Position numbers and translations under genes: made by a program. The notes under the pieces were generated by a model. That model searched no databases. It was given only the letters and a program-made list of their open reading frames with translations, and had not been told where the DNA came from. A stretch of DNA of 64,000 bases from Litoditis marina. Lineage: Eukaryota; Nematoda; Chromadorea; Rhabditida; Rhabditidae. The stretch spans positions 7,831,060-7,895,059 of the forward strand of contig OZ038434.1 in the NCBI GenBank assembly GCA_964036275.1. The letters run 5' to 3'. Below are positions 37,672 to 50,719 of the stretch, one piece after another; position 1 is the first letter of the stretch, and each line of letters begins with the position of its first letter.

Positions 37672-38106
37672 TCTGCGAACTGGAACAACCTGCTCTCTGA
37701 AACCATGTCGCTCGCAGAAGATTTTACAAGGTTCTATCGAAAAGGACCAAAAAAGGAACGTAAACGGAAAATTGTGAAACTGTCTGTTTTCGTCAAATTT
37801 CGCGAAGCTCCTTTTCAGAGTACCAGAAATTATTCACGAACGATCACAACACATTGTAGTTTTCAACTTCCCTGGTTAGACTACAGACTAAAGCTAAAGC
37901 TTTAGATTCAAACCAACAAAGACTGTAGCATTATTGTTAAACCCACATCATTGTAAGATCGCTGATCAATCGAAATTGGAGGTATGAAGATGATCCAAAC
38001 ACTTTGTACAAAAGGAAAACAAGAGAAACACCAATAAAATTTATGTGACATAAACGAAATACATGAAAATGGAACCGGACAACATACACATGAAATCTTC
38101 ACCAAA
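37672..38106. other. Gap between COP1 and the large helical gene
   Basis: Contains the 3' flank of COP1 and the presumed promoter of the downstream gene. No supported exon other than a possible upstream extension of exon 1 to 37696. Confidence 0.45.
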
Positions 38107-41100
38107 CTAGCTCATCTTCAGAACATGTACTTTCCCGGCGCTGTTGGCTGCGAGAGCAATGTCGCTGTTCTGGAAACAAAGGTTAACATATTAGTATTTT
38201 TGATCCCAATTTAAGTCAAATTTTCTCATTTATCGCCTCAAAAACTTTTGGCGAATGAAAAAAAAATCTGTACGTAGGAAAGCTAAATATAGTCACGCCC
38301 ATTTCTTACACATACGTATGAATTTCAAGCTTGAGAAACGTGTTTATACAAAAATACAATACTTTCAACAATACCTTCTTCCAGCAAACAGATGACACAA
38401 AACCATCTGGCTCCTCCCCTGGGTTGATATCCTTTCCAACGTGACACGAAATCATTGGTTCCGCCAACATCTTATAATAGAAATAGGCACGACTATTTTC
38501 ACTGCCTGCAAATGAAACGTATTTACATTAGATACTTGATGCGACAAAAAGTGGAAACTACATAATAGCTATACATCAAACCGACCTATCTAAAATATAT
38601 GCAGAGCCTACAGAACGAGGAGAAATAACATACCACACATAACGTGGTCTCCATTACCGCTGAGACCAACGAAATTCTTCTCATTTGAGTGACCTCGTAA
38701 TACTCTCGTACATTTCCCGGTTTTCGCACACCATACCCGCAGAGTGCTATCGGTGGATCTGAACAAAACCTCAAAATAAACTGAACGGTCAGAATAGGGT
38801 TGGAAGTGAGAAGTAATACACATTGGGGTTAACAAATCATAATTACATTTCAATAGCTTCCTTACTCTACTTGGTTGACCAAGATACCCTTTTTCACCCT
38901 TGGAACTTGGAACAAAAGTTGTGATTGTTGTGGTTTTCTTCTGTCAGTTAACAGGTCTCTTTCTATAGCTATAAAAGTTATTATGTAAAAAACATATACT
39001 CACGCAGACACCACTTCGTCCTCGTTGATGTACCGCACATAAGAGACTGCCTTCCGATGACCCTTGAATACGTTCACAGCCTTCGACGTATTTCTAATGT
39101 CGTATAGGTGCACGCAGTGATCTATAATATGAGCTAATAGCATATTATAAAATGATCGACCAATTAGTAATGAGATTCTCAGGAAAGCAACTTTTCAGTT
39201 CCTATAACCCCCCTCCCATAAAAAAGGTGATGGTTATAGTTTACCATTTGTTGGTCTCTTCCTCTTTCTCTCTCTCTCTCTCCCTCTCTCTCTCTGATAA
39301 GCGACTACCATAATGTCGGGATGTGAGAGAATATAAAATATATGAGACATACCAGCCGATCCGAACACCAGATGATGCCGTGAAGTAGGACTGAAGTACA
39401 CGCAGCAGACATTCACCTTGGCGTCAATCGTATTCACGGACCGATCACAATTCAAACTCCACAGTTTTACCTGAATATAGAAACTGTTTTAAATTAGAAC
39501 GATAAGTAGTGTGAATCATACACCAGAAAGAACCGAATATTCTCCAATTCTGTTCAAAAACCATGAAATTTCATATTTAGAATTTTTTTATGAAAACAAA
39601 AAAACATGTTCAAAACAAAGATTTTATAAATATGATAAAAGAAACTGCTCAGCAACCGAATGGGTATCGTCAGTAATTCTCAGAGGATTGACAGATTTAG
39701 GTTACAAATACATCATAGCCAGCCAGGATTCGAACCTGCGGGGGCCTGGGTGAAGCCGCGCCGATAGGCACTGCACCACTCGGACACTAAAGTGACAGGC
39801 GCCCGAGCGCGTGATACCTGTCAGATAAAACACCTAGCGTAAATGTATTGTCTTAAATATAATACTGCTAATCTAATAAACTCACCTTCGAGTCATCACT
39901 TCCACTCGCGATCAGATGAGGGTCCACATTATTGAAGTGAACCGTCCAGCAGCGTTTTTCGTGCTCGTGGAATGTTTTCACAGTTTGGGTCTTAAAAATG
40001 AACAAAATCAAAGATTATAAACTAACAAACAAACTAATAACGATTCTGATACGGCCTGTGGAAGTATGAAAAAATCATATAGTAGCAATTAAGACCAATT
40101 AACCAGAAGAAAGAAAAACAAAAACTCACAGTGTTCGTATCCCAAACATTCACATTTCCATCATAATCGCTGCTACAGAGAATAGTTTTCTGGTAGGGGT
40201 TCCACGAGATGTTGCTATAATATATTTCATTTCTATTACTTCTGAATATGCAGTTCAAAAGTGATTATGGAGAAAAAACAGAAAAGAAACTCTACCTGAT
40301 TTTGCTTTTGCATTGCAGCTGACCCAATGGGTAGTGCACACTGTCAGGGTTTTTGATAACTGAGTCAAAATCGAATATCTTGATCTTCTTAGTGACACCC
40401 GCGACAACAAACATCTCTCCATCCTTATCAAATTCGAGGCTGAAAACGGATAAATGTGAACATTATATGGTTACTTCGCTGATATAATGAATTATTAGTC
40501 TAGGAATGCTGAATGTCAACGTGATTTCTGGTACGAAACAATTCATTCTGGCCTCAATTTGCCAGTGAGCGGTCGTCTTTTGCTCTATCTCTCTGCCATT
40601 TTCCCGTTGTTCCCACTAGCCAAGTTTCTGCTCCCCCTGTCTGTACCCATAGTTGTTCGGCGGATCCCTGCGAGGATCGCGAACGTTCTCGTGCCATTGT
40701 TATTAGTGGTGTATACGAATCTGAATCCCCTGATTCCGTTCGGCGGAATGAGGAGGATATGTACAAGGTCAAACAGGTTATCAATAGTCTAGGCGTGGAG
40801 TGCCAGCCGGTTGTCACATATCGCATGGGGCAAATGAGCAACAGGCCTCGTTTGCTCAAGGTGATATTGCCAACTAGCCGACACCAGCGCACATTGTGCG
40901 ATCGTTCGAAGTTTTTGAGGGATTCGCAATTCCGTGGAGTTTGGCTTCGTCCATCCTTCACAATGGAAGAGCGTACTCGTCATCGCCTCGAACGTCAGAA
41001 CGGTACTTGGAGGGGACCTGGGAACCCCCCTCAGGGGTTTCAAGGGCCTAGAGCGTTTGGAGATCCCTCCGGCGTTCGTCGTCCAAGGACCGGTCATATG

Positions 41101-44100
41101 AACGGCACAGCCGGTTCGCGCAATGGGGGTCCGGAAAACTAGCTGCCCCTCTCCGGCCCCAGTTAGTTCATAGGAACAGTAGTCAGAGTTACAAGTGCTT
41201 AATGTTGAATATTCGATCAATTACGAAAAATAGTGCCGCTTTACAGAGTGTTTTAGTGAAAGATAATGTAGACATAGGAATATTCACTGAGACGTGGTTG
41301 AAAAGTAAATGCGAAAATGGAGTATTTCTCGGTTCGATTTTAGATAGATATCAGACAATAAGATGTGATAGGAAAAGGTTGCAGGGAGGAGGAGTTGCTA
41401 TAGTAATTAGAACCTGCTTGAAGTTTCGAGAAATTTTCTCGGAATGTGTTTTGAAAGCGTATGAGATTTTAGTAGTTGACATCTATTTGTCAAATAATCC
41501 TTTTCGTTTTATTGTAGTCTACCGTACGCCATCATGCTCCGTAGCGCATTCATTTCAGTTAAATAAGTGCATCAGTGATTGGTCAAATTGTGAGCAACCA
41601 ACTGTTTGTTTGGGCGATTTCAATATACCTGAATTGAAATGGCCAGTAGCAGATGAGCTAAATTTATCAAGTACTGCCGAGAATTTTGTTGAAATGATGG
41701 AAGTTTGCGATATGAGCCAGTTTGTGACCTCTCCTAGCCGGAAAGACAAATTTCTAGACCTACTATTCTGTAATATTGCTGACGTAATTGAAAACTGTCG
41801 CGTTAAGGCTCCAATTGGGACCAGCGACCACAATACTATATTCTTTGATATGAAAATTTCACGCAAACCAAATGAACTCGTTTGGAAGAGAAACTATGAG
41901 AAAGCTGACTATGAAATTATTCGATCTTACCTAGCTAATGTTGACTGGTTAGGTTCCTTTTCCACAGTCAGTACTGTAGACCAGCTATACGAAATGTTTA
42001 TTGCAATTCTGAACCATACCATAGAAATGTTTGTTCCAATGCGTAAGGTTATTGCCAAAAGCACTAACCTTCCGAGCTATTTGAGAAATATGAGTATGTA
42101 TAGAGACGAATTGTGGGAAAGGGCTCATAGCTCTACGAATCCAACCTTATGGGAAGAGTATAGGACGTGTACTGCGAAGTATACGAAAGCCTTGAATAAG
42201 TTTAATAGATCTATTGAAAATGAACTAATTAGCAGAGGCGATTCAAAAACCATCTATAAGTTAGTGAATTCTCGTTTGAAAGAGAGAAAAAGTATATCAA
42301 GTATGTTTGGCACCAACAACACAATTTGTGTTACAGATTATAGGGCAAATTTGCTCGCAGATTCATTCCAAAGTGTTTTTTCTACTGATAGTATTGATGT
42401 TCCTGTGTTTTCTGTCGACAATGTTGTACAAATGGACCATTCCATTCAGTTTGATAGAATTCTAATTGAAAAACTTTTGCGTACGTGGCCAATGTCCTAC
42501 TCACAAACACCGGATGGAATTCCATTTAAGTATATTAAAAAGTTATCTGTTGAAATTTGTGGCCCTCTAGAATATATATTTAATCTTAGCTTGTGGAGAG
42601 GGGAGGTACCGGAACGATGGAAACATTCTCTTGTAACTCCTCTACCTAAGAAACCCCCTTTGTCAAACCCTCTAAACTACAGACCAGTTAGCATCACATC
42701 AATATTTGCGCGACTTTTTGAAAAGATTTTGAAACGTGAGATGATTACGCACTTGAACGAAAATGATATCATATCTTCACATCAACACGGTTTTAGAAAG
42801 GGTAAATCTGTAGAAACACAGATGTTAGAATGTCTCAATGAATGGACTTTATCCCTCGATAGGAAAGAATGTGTCGATGTAGTGTATTTCGACTTTTCTA
42901 AAGCGTTCGATAGAGTTTCACATAAATTGCTAGTTCTTAAAATGGAGAAACTTGGATTTCACAGAATGATTGTAGCATGGGTGAAAGAATACTTAACGAA
43001 TCGCACGTTTGCAGTCAGAGTAAACTCAAGTTTTTCTTCGAATCGCAAAATAACTAGTGGTGTTCCACAAGGAAGTGCGCTTTCTCCTGTTCTCTTTAAC
43101 ATTTTCACGTGCGAATTACCTAACACACTTGCAGATTCGAGTGTGAAATGCAAGGTCTTCGCAGACGATACGAAAGTTTATAAGTCGTTTATGCCTAGAG
43201 GTTCTAACAAAGATCTGCAAAGTTGTTTAGATCGAATGTATAAGTGGTCTGTAGATTGGGGGTTACCACTATCAGTAGAAAAATCACAAGTTATGCATCT
43301 GGGCTACAACAACCCGAAGCAAAACTATACATTGAACGGAGCAGTTCTGAAGCAAGTCACTGAAAAAGTTAGAGATTTGGGTTTCTTGTTGAATAGCAGT
43401 CTTTCCTTCAAAGATCATGTGCGACATATTGTACAGTTAGCAAAATTTAGAACTTACAATCTTTTCAAGGTATTGAAAACCAATAAAGAAAGTATCTGGA
43501 TTAAAGCGTACAAAACCTATATTCGTCCAATGGTTGAGTTCGGAACAACGGTGTTCAATTCAGATAGAGGATTCGTAAAGAAAATTGAATCAGTTCAGAA
43601 TAATTTCACCAGAAAATTGTTCTTCCGGCTTGGTGGCTACAAATATTGCACTATTCCCAGCTCTTCATTTAGGAACAGGAAATTAAAATTGATATCATTG
43701 GAATCTAGAAGAAATACAACTGATTTAGTTATGATACACAAAATAATAACTGGACAATGTGGTCTAAATGCGATTGACTTTTTCACGTTCAATCGTTCAC
43801 GTACCCGAGGTACAAAGGAGAAGATTAGCTTTCCAATACCAAAAACTAGTCATCGTGCACAGTTCTTCACTATTCGTGCCGGTTCAAAATACTTGAAACA
43901 CAGCAAGAACAAAAATATTCCGAGTTCTCTTGCGGCGGCCAAGAAATATTTTTCAGAAAAGCACTTGTAACTGACCTTACTATGTTTATTAGTCAAAACC
44001 CCATTGAAGTGTCAATCGTTGTACTGTAGTCATATATATGCTCATTCAATGTTCACCTTACTGTTCACCATGTTTCGATTCGTGTTTTCATATTGCTCAA

Positions 44101-47100
44101 ATTCATTTGGTTTTTATTCATTTTTCGTTCTCTCTATGTATCTCACATGCTTGCATGTAAATAAATAAATCAATCAATCAATTCATACTACCGCGATTTG
44201 AACCACAACTCCGCAACAGCTAGCACCATAAACTAATGAACACTTTTTTCGCAACAAAACAGCTATGATCGAAAAGAACTGCCACAACCAGTATGAAACT
44301 AAGATAATGGAACTGCAAACTACTGACTAAAAAAACAAATCTCCAAAACAAGGTTTGGCATATACCTTGAAACAATGGACTGCTGAGGAAGGGTTTCAAT
44401 ATCATAGTTGAGTGAGGCTATCCTCTCGACAGAGCCATATTGCGAAACTCCTCGAATGATCTGAAGACATGAAAAGTTCTAAAAACAAAAACAAAAACAC
44501 CGCATACTTCTCTTTCATGCTTATAAATCTCCTTCATTGGTTTGTATCACAGAGTTCACGTTCCACTGCTTTTTCTTCGTCTATGACAAGACGTACCTTT
44601 CCAAAGGCTCCTAGACGGTCATCCGTTGTGGTGACATTCAGAGGGGGACTGTTGCTTTCGGGAGCGCGCGAAGAGAACGGCCTCGATACATCAGATGCAC
44701 TGTCCACTTCTGGAGCACCATAACACTCATAGGTAGTGTGAATTTGAGGGTTGGAACAGTCAAACATCCCCTTCAGCTTCACAGTAAAATCAAAAAAAAC
44801 TATATGTCCCCTATAGCCCAGTTAGAGAAAAAGTTTTGGGTCCCCGGTCAGATAACCGGGATATGGGGTATCGCACCCATGAGAACACTACACCAGAAAA
44901 TAACGATTAGATGCTAGGCTCAATCATGAATGTAACATAAACAAGCCAGAACTGAATAAATAGAGTAAACGTTAAAATGCTAAACCAAATTGTGACCATA
45001 AAAAATTCTTGTGCTTTGAAAAAAGTGTGATATTGAGAAAAACATGATACCCACCTTCCTTGATAACACATTTCGGAGGCTGTGCACTTATATCCGTATA
45101 AAGTCCCTGAAGTCCATCATAATGTTTCAACACTCGGTCAGAGAGCCGCTCAAGAACCTCAGGGCGCTGAAACGACGAAAAAGGTCAATATTCCGTTTCT
45201 AAGCATTCAATGATTGACTAAATGTGAATAACATGAAGAGTGTTCTAGTAGAGAACACTCAAGACTAGAACTACTACGAACAACTAGAAGACTATGAGTC
45301 ATAACAGAACCTGGCGCCTACATAAAAATACAAGACACTTAAACCTACAAAAGGTTATTTGTACTACGTACCAAGGGTTCCGCTTCTTTCCTCACGCTTG
45401 CTGAAGTCGTCGACTCAGGAACAAGGGCATGAAATGTGGGCGACGTACGAGCAATGCTGTCAAATGTAGCGCCGGTTATGTGCTGGAATAATAGACTTAC
45501 AGAAACAATATCGAAAACCAACTTAGTACTCATCTATGAAAATTATGGTAACTAGTTATGTTAGAACAAAATCGGTTGATTTTGGTACTTAACAAATCCA
45601 AAGAGATTTGTTGACGTGTTTTCATAGGAAATCGGAAGCTACACCCATGGGGCAAAAGCTCAGGCGAGCTACGTTAGTAAAAAAAATTCAGCCACAGTCA
45701 TCGTAGACCCAAACTCTCGGACCCAAATGATGAACAACCCCTAGCAAGCTACGGACGGAACTCGTTTACGCAGAAAAAGAATTTTAATAACGTATTTCAA
45801 AGTATTACAAGATAGCCTACTACTACCTGAAGGGAATATTTACTGAACGACCATATATAAACGGCTGCAGTGCAGTCAACTCGCGAAATCCCGATTGTGA
45901 AAGAAATGGGTGATTTATAGGATCATTCAACAAAATCGCACCACGTTTCAGTCAACTTCAACTCACCGCCAGTGCAGTTTTGTCGGCTCGCATGGCGTCC
46001 AGTTGTTTCTCCAGAGACTGCAGCTCAGATTCCTTCTTCTTTATCATCAAATCCATGAACATATCTACAATCAATCAACAATAAATGAACTAAAACAGAA
46101 ACAATACTTTTGTTAATGTTGAGAAATGACAAAAATGTATACACACAGAAGACGGTACACTAAGAAAAAATTACATTTGTGAATACTTTTCCGGCAACTT
46201 CTCGATTTCAATGTGGGAACACAAACAAAGAGATAGATATATACCGATCAGTGCATTGGTGGTTCGGGTCTCTCCGCAGACCATTTCCTCCCGTTTCTTG
46301 CACAACATTGAAATGAGCTGATCTAGAGAAGGTGCACTGATGTCGGCGGTTATGATATTGGTCAGAAAAGAAGAAACGTCTTTGGTATCCTTCTGAAAAA
46401 TAAAATCAACTTATGAAACTCCCAACTATGTGGCATTCAAATATTGCTAGAGATGGGCACACAGGTAAGATCCATTACCTTTTTAGTTACGCGACTTTTT
46501 GAATGTTAAGGAATAAAGTGGAATGTAGAACTATTCTTGTAGAGAAACTAATCAAACAGATGTATAATGAAGTCGTATCAAAGTGGTGATGAAACTGATG
46601 AAACTTAATACACATAACTATTGCAGCTTTCGGGTAAATAAACTGATCTTTATCATGCAACAGTGAAATATTCTTCATAAATGTAACCCGACTCTCAACT
46701 TCGAGTATAAATTTCATTAATTCATTTATACAAACCCACCGTCGACCGCGACCCGTTACCGACTTGATGAGCAACCGCAAAATTGGGAATAAGAACCGGT
46801 CCCTGAAACAGAAACAGAGCTAAAGAAGACCTGAAACAAAACAATTCTAATCAAACTAACTGATGCAACGAGTATATTGTGTTGCACTTCCTAACGTTTA
46901 TCGTACTTCAATCAATAGTGTGACCTCTTAGTGAAATAGAAATATACCTAACGACCAAGTCGTCACTATTTTCGCGAGGATGGTTCAGTGATAGTATGCC
47001 TTGTAAGTAACACAGTGGTATTATATGTTTATTAGTATCATAGTATGTTCCACATAACACTAAGAGAGAAGAATGTGAGTGAGCTGCCAAGTAATCGAGT

Positions 47101-48834
47101 GCCCCTTCTATACAAAGTGGGCGGAGCTAACCTAGATCAGACGACCATGTCTGGCAGACCTGACCAAACTACAAGCGAGAGAGTGAGAAACAGAGAGGCC
47201 CGCGAGCCGCGACACTATTTTCAGGTTTGATTTCATCAACATAAACATTCGTAAACCAGTAAAGTTGGCAGAATAGTCAGAACTAATCTATAAACGGGCT
47301 ATTTTTTTGCAAACATCAGTGAGGTCCGACTAAGCGACAAAAAGTAGTCCGTTTTAGATGTGAACACGTGAAAATTTATGATTTTTTCCTTCAAAAGTAC
47401 ACCGATTTTATTATTTTCGACGAAAAAGTAGTCCGTTTTCTGAATTTTTCTGACTATTCGGACAACTTTACCGAAAACGAGAAATTATGTCTGATTTTGA
47501 GGCGAAATCAGCAGTTTTCACGCGTTTAAAGCTGAGAATGGAATCCTTTTTGTCGAAAAATCAAACCTTACTGATGTATCCGAATATTCCTTAGAAAAGT
47601 GGAAACTGAGGATGAGGAGATATGACGAAGAGAAGTTTTCAACTGAACTGTGGAAGTATTCACGAAACTTGGTGGTAGGTTGCGAACTTGATGACAAGAA
47701 GGGAAAACAACTTACGCTTGAATCAACCGGAAGGGCTATCAGACAGAGGGGACACTTTCGTTGAACTTCTAAACTTGCAGTGATACAAGCATGACAAAAA
47801 GTATGCCCACATATCGTTGAATACGGCTCACGAAAAACCTGTAGACATATCGTGCTGAAAACAATATAAATGAACACATTAAAGCTCGACGACTATCATT
47901 TCAAGACATACAATTGATTGTACAATTACAATTAATGGACCACATACAACATAGAATTGATAGACCTCAGTGTGATTATGACTAGAGAACTAGATCAGCA
48001 TCAGCGTCAAGCTGTCAATTTTAGATGCAAGCTTGAATAAACGCATGCAGAGATGCAGAACAGCGCACAAATGTATATTATAGAACTTATCGAAAAGCTG
48101 GAGAGACACAGAGTTTGGCCTGCATCCTTGTCGAAATTGTCGAATGACATGATGGCCTGTTACTTAGAATTGTATAACTGTTTATAATACAGCTTTGTAA
48201 GCTTACTCGTACACCATAATTTTCTATACAATAACTTGTGCGTAACTGTAAATAACTCACCAAATGTCCGATTTTACATCTGCAACTGCGTTGGAACTGG
48301 AGGCTTCTGCTGCGGTAGCCTCGGAAATAGAAGAAGGACGCTTGAGAGATTCTGAAAGAATTTCATTCTCTTAGTTATAGCCTTCCCAAGCTAAGGCTAT
48401 AACTGAGAGAGCAAATCATTTGATATAAAACTGCAGGATCACCAACGTGAAAATTATAAGAAATTAGAATGCTTGGTTAATAATAGATTTAGGTGGAACC
48501 AATTGCGGCTCAAACAGTAAAACAGTGCAAGTAGACAAGATGCAAAGAGGACACACCTACTCTACTGCGTTTAAAGACAACATCTTTCGACTGCGTTCAT
48601 GCGTCCAACCCCTATTAATCAAAGATAAAGATCGACTATGCTTACCAGGCCCCTGAGCACGCGACCGATATCTATCTTTTGCACGTTCTAGCGTCCCATT
48701 CTGGGATTGGAAGTATGAACGCATTCCGTCCCGTTTGTAAACCTACCGGAGATGGGTGGACTGTTTCTTCTCCTTTTACGACCACCGCCTTGTTCCACAC
48801 TCGAAGAACTCTGCCCACGGTCGCCCGTGCTCAT
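38107..48834 (-). CDS. COP1: COP1 E3 ubiquitin ligase
   Basis: Eighteen exons, in coding order 48834-48747, 48351-48261, 47854-47716, 46802-46740, 46392-46245, 46064-45967, 45482-45372, 45166-45055, 44799-44597, 44460-44366, 40439-40296, 40214-40130, 39990-39886, 39470-39353, 39121-39004, 38758-38634, 38505-38375 and 38169-38107, total exactly 679 codons. A basic, serine-rich start leads to a C3HC4 RING at about residues 60-97 (DICTICL...CGHTFCHAC...CPLC). A coiled coil follows ([17 protein letters not shown]), then a low-complexity linker and a WD40 propeller from about residue 380 ([40 protein letters not shown]). COP1 binds substrates such as transcription factors through the WD40 face and ubiquitinates them. 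An intron of about 3.9 kb holds an antisense LINE. Confidence 0.95.
39718..39788 (-). other. tRNA-like sequence in COP1 intron (SINE or pseudogene)
   Basis: Read on the minus strand it has GTCCGAGTGGTGCAGTGCC (A box) and GGTTCGAATCC (B box) with a pairable CAGG/CCTG T stem. The acceptor stem and a normal anticodon arm do not form, so a functional tRNA is unlikely. Confidence 0.45.
40532..41142 (+). pseudogene. LINE ORF1, 5'-truncated
   Basis: A frame open from about 40532 to the TAG at 41140 has no methionine until 40759. From there it encodes about 127 residues ([15 protein letters not shown]..., [27 protein letters not shown]), the kind of basic carboxyl end seen in ORF1 of CR1/Jockey-like LINEs. 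The absent start and any upstream zinc-finger part fit 5' truncation, common in target-primed integration. Confidence 0.6.
41202..43970 (+). CDS. LINE ORF2: endonuclease and reverse transcriptase
   Basis: One uninterrupted 922-codon frame. The amino third is an APE-type endonuclease: FTETWLKSK near residue 27, then [26 protein letters not shown] near 138 and TSDHNTIFF near 206. The centre is a reverse transcriptase: [36 protein letters not shown] near 562, [15 protein letters not shown] and the catalytic FADD near 652, where many relatives have YADD. The carboxyl part ([19 protein letters not shown]) is usual for CR1/Jockey-group LINEs. No stop or frameshift is seen, so the element may be active. 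It copies its own RNA at a nicked target. Confidence 0.9.
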   Translation: MLNIRSITKNSAALQSVLVKDNVDIGIFTETWLKSKCENGVFLGSILDRYQTIRCDRKRLQGGGVAIVIRTCLKFREIFSECVLKAYEILVVDIYLSNNPFRFIVVYRTPSCSVAHSFQLNKCISDWSNCEQPTVCLGDFNIPELKWPVADELNLSSTAENFVEMMEVCDMSQFVTSPSRKDKFLDLLFCNIADVIENCRVKAPIGTSDHNTIFFDMKISRKPNELVWKRNYEKADYEIIRSYLANVDWLGSFSTVSTVDQLYEMFIAILNHTIEMFVPMRKVIAKSTNLPSYLRNMSMYRDELWERAHSSTNPTLWEEYRTCTAKYTKALNKFNRSIENELISRGDSKTIYKLVNSRLKERKSISSMFGTNNTICVTDYRANLLADSFQSVFSTDSIDVPVFSVDNVVQMDHSIQFDRILIEKLLRTWPMSYSQTPDGIPFKYIKKLSVEICGPLEYIFNLSLWRGEVPERWKHSLVTPLPKKPPLSNPLNYRPVSITSIFARLFEKILKREMITHLNENDIISSHQHGFRKGKSVETQMLECLNEWTLSLDRKECVDVVYFDFSKAFDRVSHKLLVLKMEKLGFHRMIVAWVKEYLTNRTFAVRVNSSFSSNRKITSGVPQGSALSPVLFNIFTCELPNTLADSSVKCKVFADDTKVYKSFMPRGSNKDLQSCLDRMYKWSVDWGLPLSVEKSQVMHLGYNNPKQNYTLNGAVLKQVTEKVRDLGFLLNSSLSFKDHVRHIVQLAKFRTYNLFKVLKTNKESIWIKAYKTYIRPMVEFGTTVFNSDRGFVKKIESVQNNFTRKLFFRLGGYKYCTIPSSSFRNRKLKLISLESRRNTTDLVMIHKIITGQCGLNAIDFFTFNRSRTRGTKEKISFPIPKTSHRAQFFTIRAGSKYLKHSKNKNIPSSLAAAKKYFSEKHL
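47317..47573. mobile_element. CAGTRAGGT-family TIR element in COP1 intron
   Basis: Ends are inverse: CAGTGAGGTCCGACTAAGCG...CGACAAAAAG and its counterpart ending CCTTACTG. The inside repeats CGACAAAAAGTAGTCCGTTTT. A related partial stretch lies just upstream (47262-47316). The same family occurs at 57175-57570 and 63290-63380. Non-autonomous, and possibly of hAT type because of the CAG start, which is inference. Confidence 0.6.
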
Positions 48835-50719
48835 GAGAATAATCGGCAACGAAATCCAACACCTAGAAAATGCAATAAATGAGACTGCGAACGAACTTCG
48901 AACCGAACCATAAACAAAAATGAACAGAAGGTTACATATCAATAAGAATTACGGAAGCTTGTGAAGAAGAGATACGTAACGTAGTATGAAACGGAGGTCT
49001 AAATATAGTTGTCTGTGTCGCAATCGAAATATCTGTTTCGCAAGCGTTGTTGCCAGAGATAATGAGGACTGATTTCTCAAATGGAAAGAAAGAATACTCT
49101 GAAAACCAAAGGGAAATAACTTTAATTATGATTAATTAATTACAAACGAATTGACCGGCGCGCGCGCGATATGAAATGATGAGACGGGCAAAGTGCCAGC
49201 ACCGTCGGGAATTCAAATTTTTCAGGCTTGCCGCCGTTTCGGAATTCGATCGTGACGGGATATCGAGTGGTAAATTCAAATTTTCCAAAAACGAGACGGT
49301 AAATTACAAAAAAATTCGATCGATGACTCAGTTTCGCCTTTTTTAAGCAAAAATAATTAATTCATATTTGTATATTATTCAATTATGTTCTTTTCTCGTT
49401 TACGTTGACACAAAACGTAAGTGAAACGAAACGGTTAAAATCCAAGTTGATTCTATCTCAAATATATATTGGTTTTGTTTCTCCAGAATTAGTTCATCTA
49501 TTTCATTAAGGCACAGTTGTGTTTTGTGTTTTGGTGGTGTACACTGAGTTATATCATTTAGAATTATTGAAGATGGCTGAACTAATTATTTTGTAGGTGT
49601 GCTGGCCTCTTCTCGCCATATTTCATTACAAAAGGTTGATAGCATGATAGAAACACCGTTTTTTCCTACATCGACCAATGAAAACAACACGAATCCCGGC
49701 TCGTTGGACGTTACCAGAGAGGCAGCGGCAGACAGTGGATGGGCGTGGCGGAAGGTAGGGACGCATGGTCTAGTTGCGGCGCTATTTGAAGTCTCGTGCT
49801 TATGCTTTTTATTAAACTTTTCAGGGAGAGTTTACGTAGATAGTTTTCCATATCACATCTTTCTACTGGTCGCTCAAATTGTTATTTATTGTGACAGTTT
49901 TTTTTGTAGGCTGCTTCTCTCCGAGTTAGTTGCTATGCTCACATATGGGCGGCGAATATTTCCGCATTTACGCGACCCCGTATTCAATCAACTTGACACC
50001 CTCTTTTTTGGAAGCGCTGACTAAGCTAGCTGGATATTTTTTTTGTATGGATAAATAATCATTTAGTTGTCGAGTTGTAAAAGTACAAAGAAAATAAATA
50101 GAAACCCTGTTAGTTTTGGGTTGGCAAAGAAGAATGACAAAGCATCAATCAATGTCTCCTGCATTAACTAGATGGACAAATGAATTATTAGTTAAATGGC
50201 TGACTCCTAATATATCATATAGTCTTTTCCATTCCCACTGAGACTTCTACAGTAGGATTTGGAAACTTCCAAGCCGTTTCAATCACTTACTTTTGATCGG
50301 AGAAGTTGAGGATTTGTGTACCTCATTCTCCTTCTCAGGTAGAGTAAACATGCGAGAGATTTTTCCATGAAGTACATTTTCAGCTTCACAACAGCCTTCG
50401 GAAAGTTTGTAAGGTTACTGTAGGAGTCTCAGTAGGAATGGTGTGAACTATATCATAGCACAATAATAAACTATTTATCGATAATTGAGGAACGTATCAA
50501 CTTTCTTGTACTTGTTATAGTTCTTCAAGAGTATATAATTTCACTAGCTATAGTTTCGACTACAAAAATTAATACGATTGATGTTTCACTATTGCCTAGT
50601 TATCACCAGTCTTGCTGCAGTTTGAAAATTGAACTCAAATGTTGGGTAGGTTGTGATAGTTGTTGAGTTTCGTTCCACTAGTCCCTACTCCAGACCAGAA
50701 CGTAGCTGTCTGCGCCGAA
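48835..50719. other. Divergent intergenic region COP1/HDAC
   Basis: Shared upstream region of two genes transcribed away from each other, with a GC-rich patch near 49156-49260. An open frame from 49645 (MIETPFFPTSTNEN...WAWRK) ends at an AAG|gtaggg donor and could be an upstream HDAC exon. It can be joined in frame to an extended exon start after 50655 (LLSFVPLVPTP), but that acceptor is weak. Confidence 0.45.

Larger units (their letters stand above)
40532..44190 (+). mobile_element. CR1/Jockey-like LINE inserted antisense in COP1
   Basis: Holds partial ORF1, an intact ORF2 and a 3' tail of AAAT/AATC repeats (about 44158-44182). It is antisense to COP1 and lies wholly inside the intron between exons 10 and 11, so the host reading frame is untouched. 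The intact ORF2 points to a recent arrival. The exact 5' end and target-site duplication were not determined. Confidence 0.8.

Noticed and set aside
44836..44900. tRNA-like sequence in COP1 intron 8
   Set aside because: No B box and no pairable arms.
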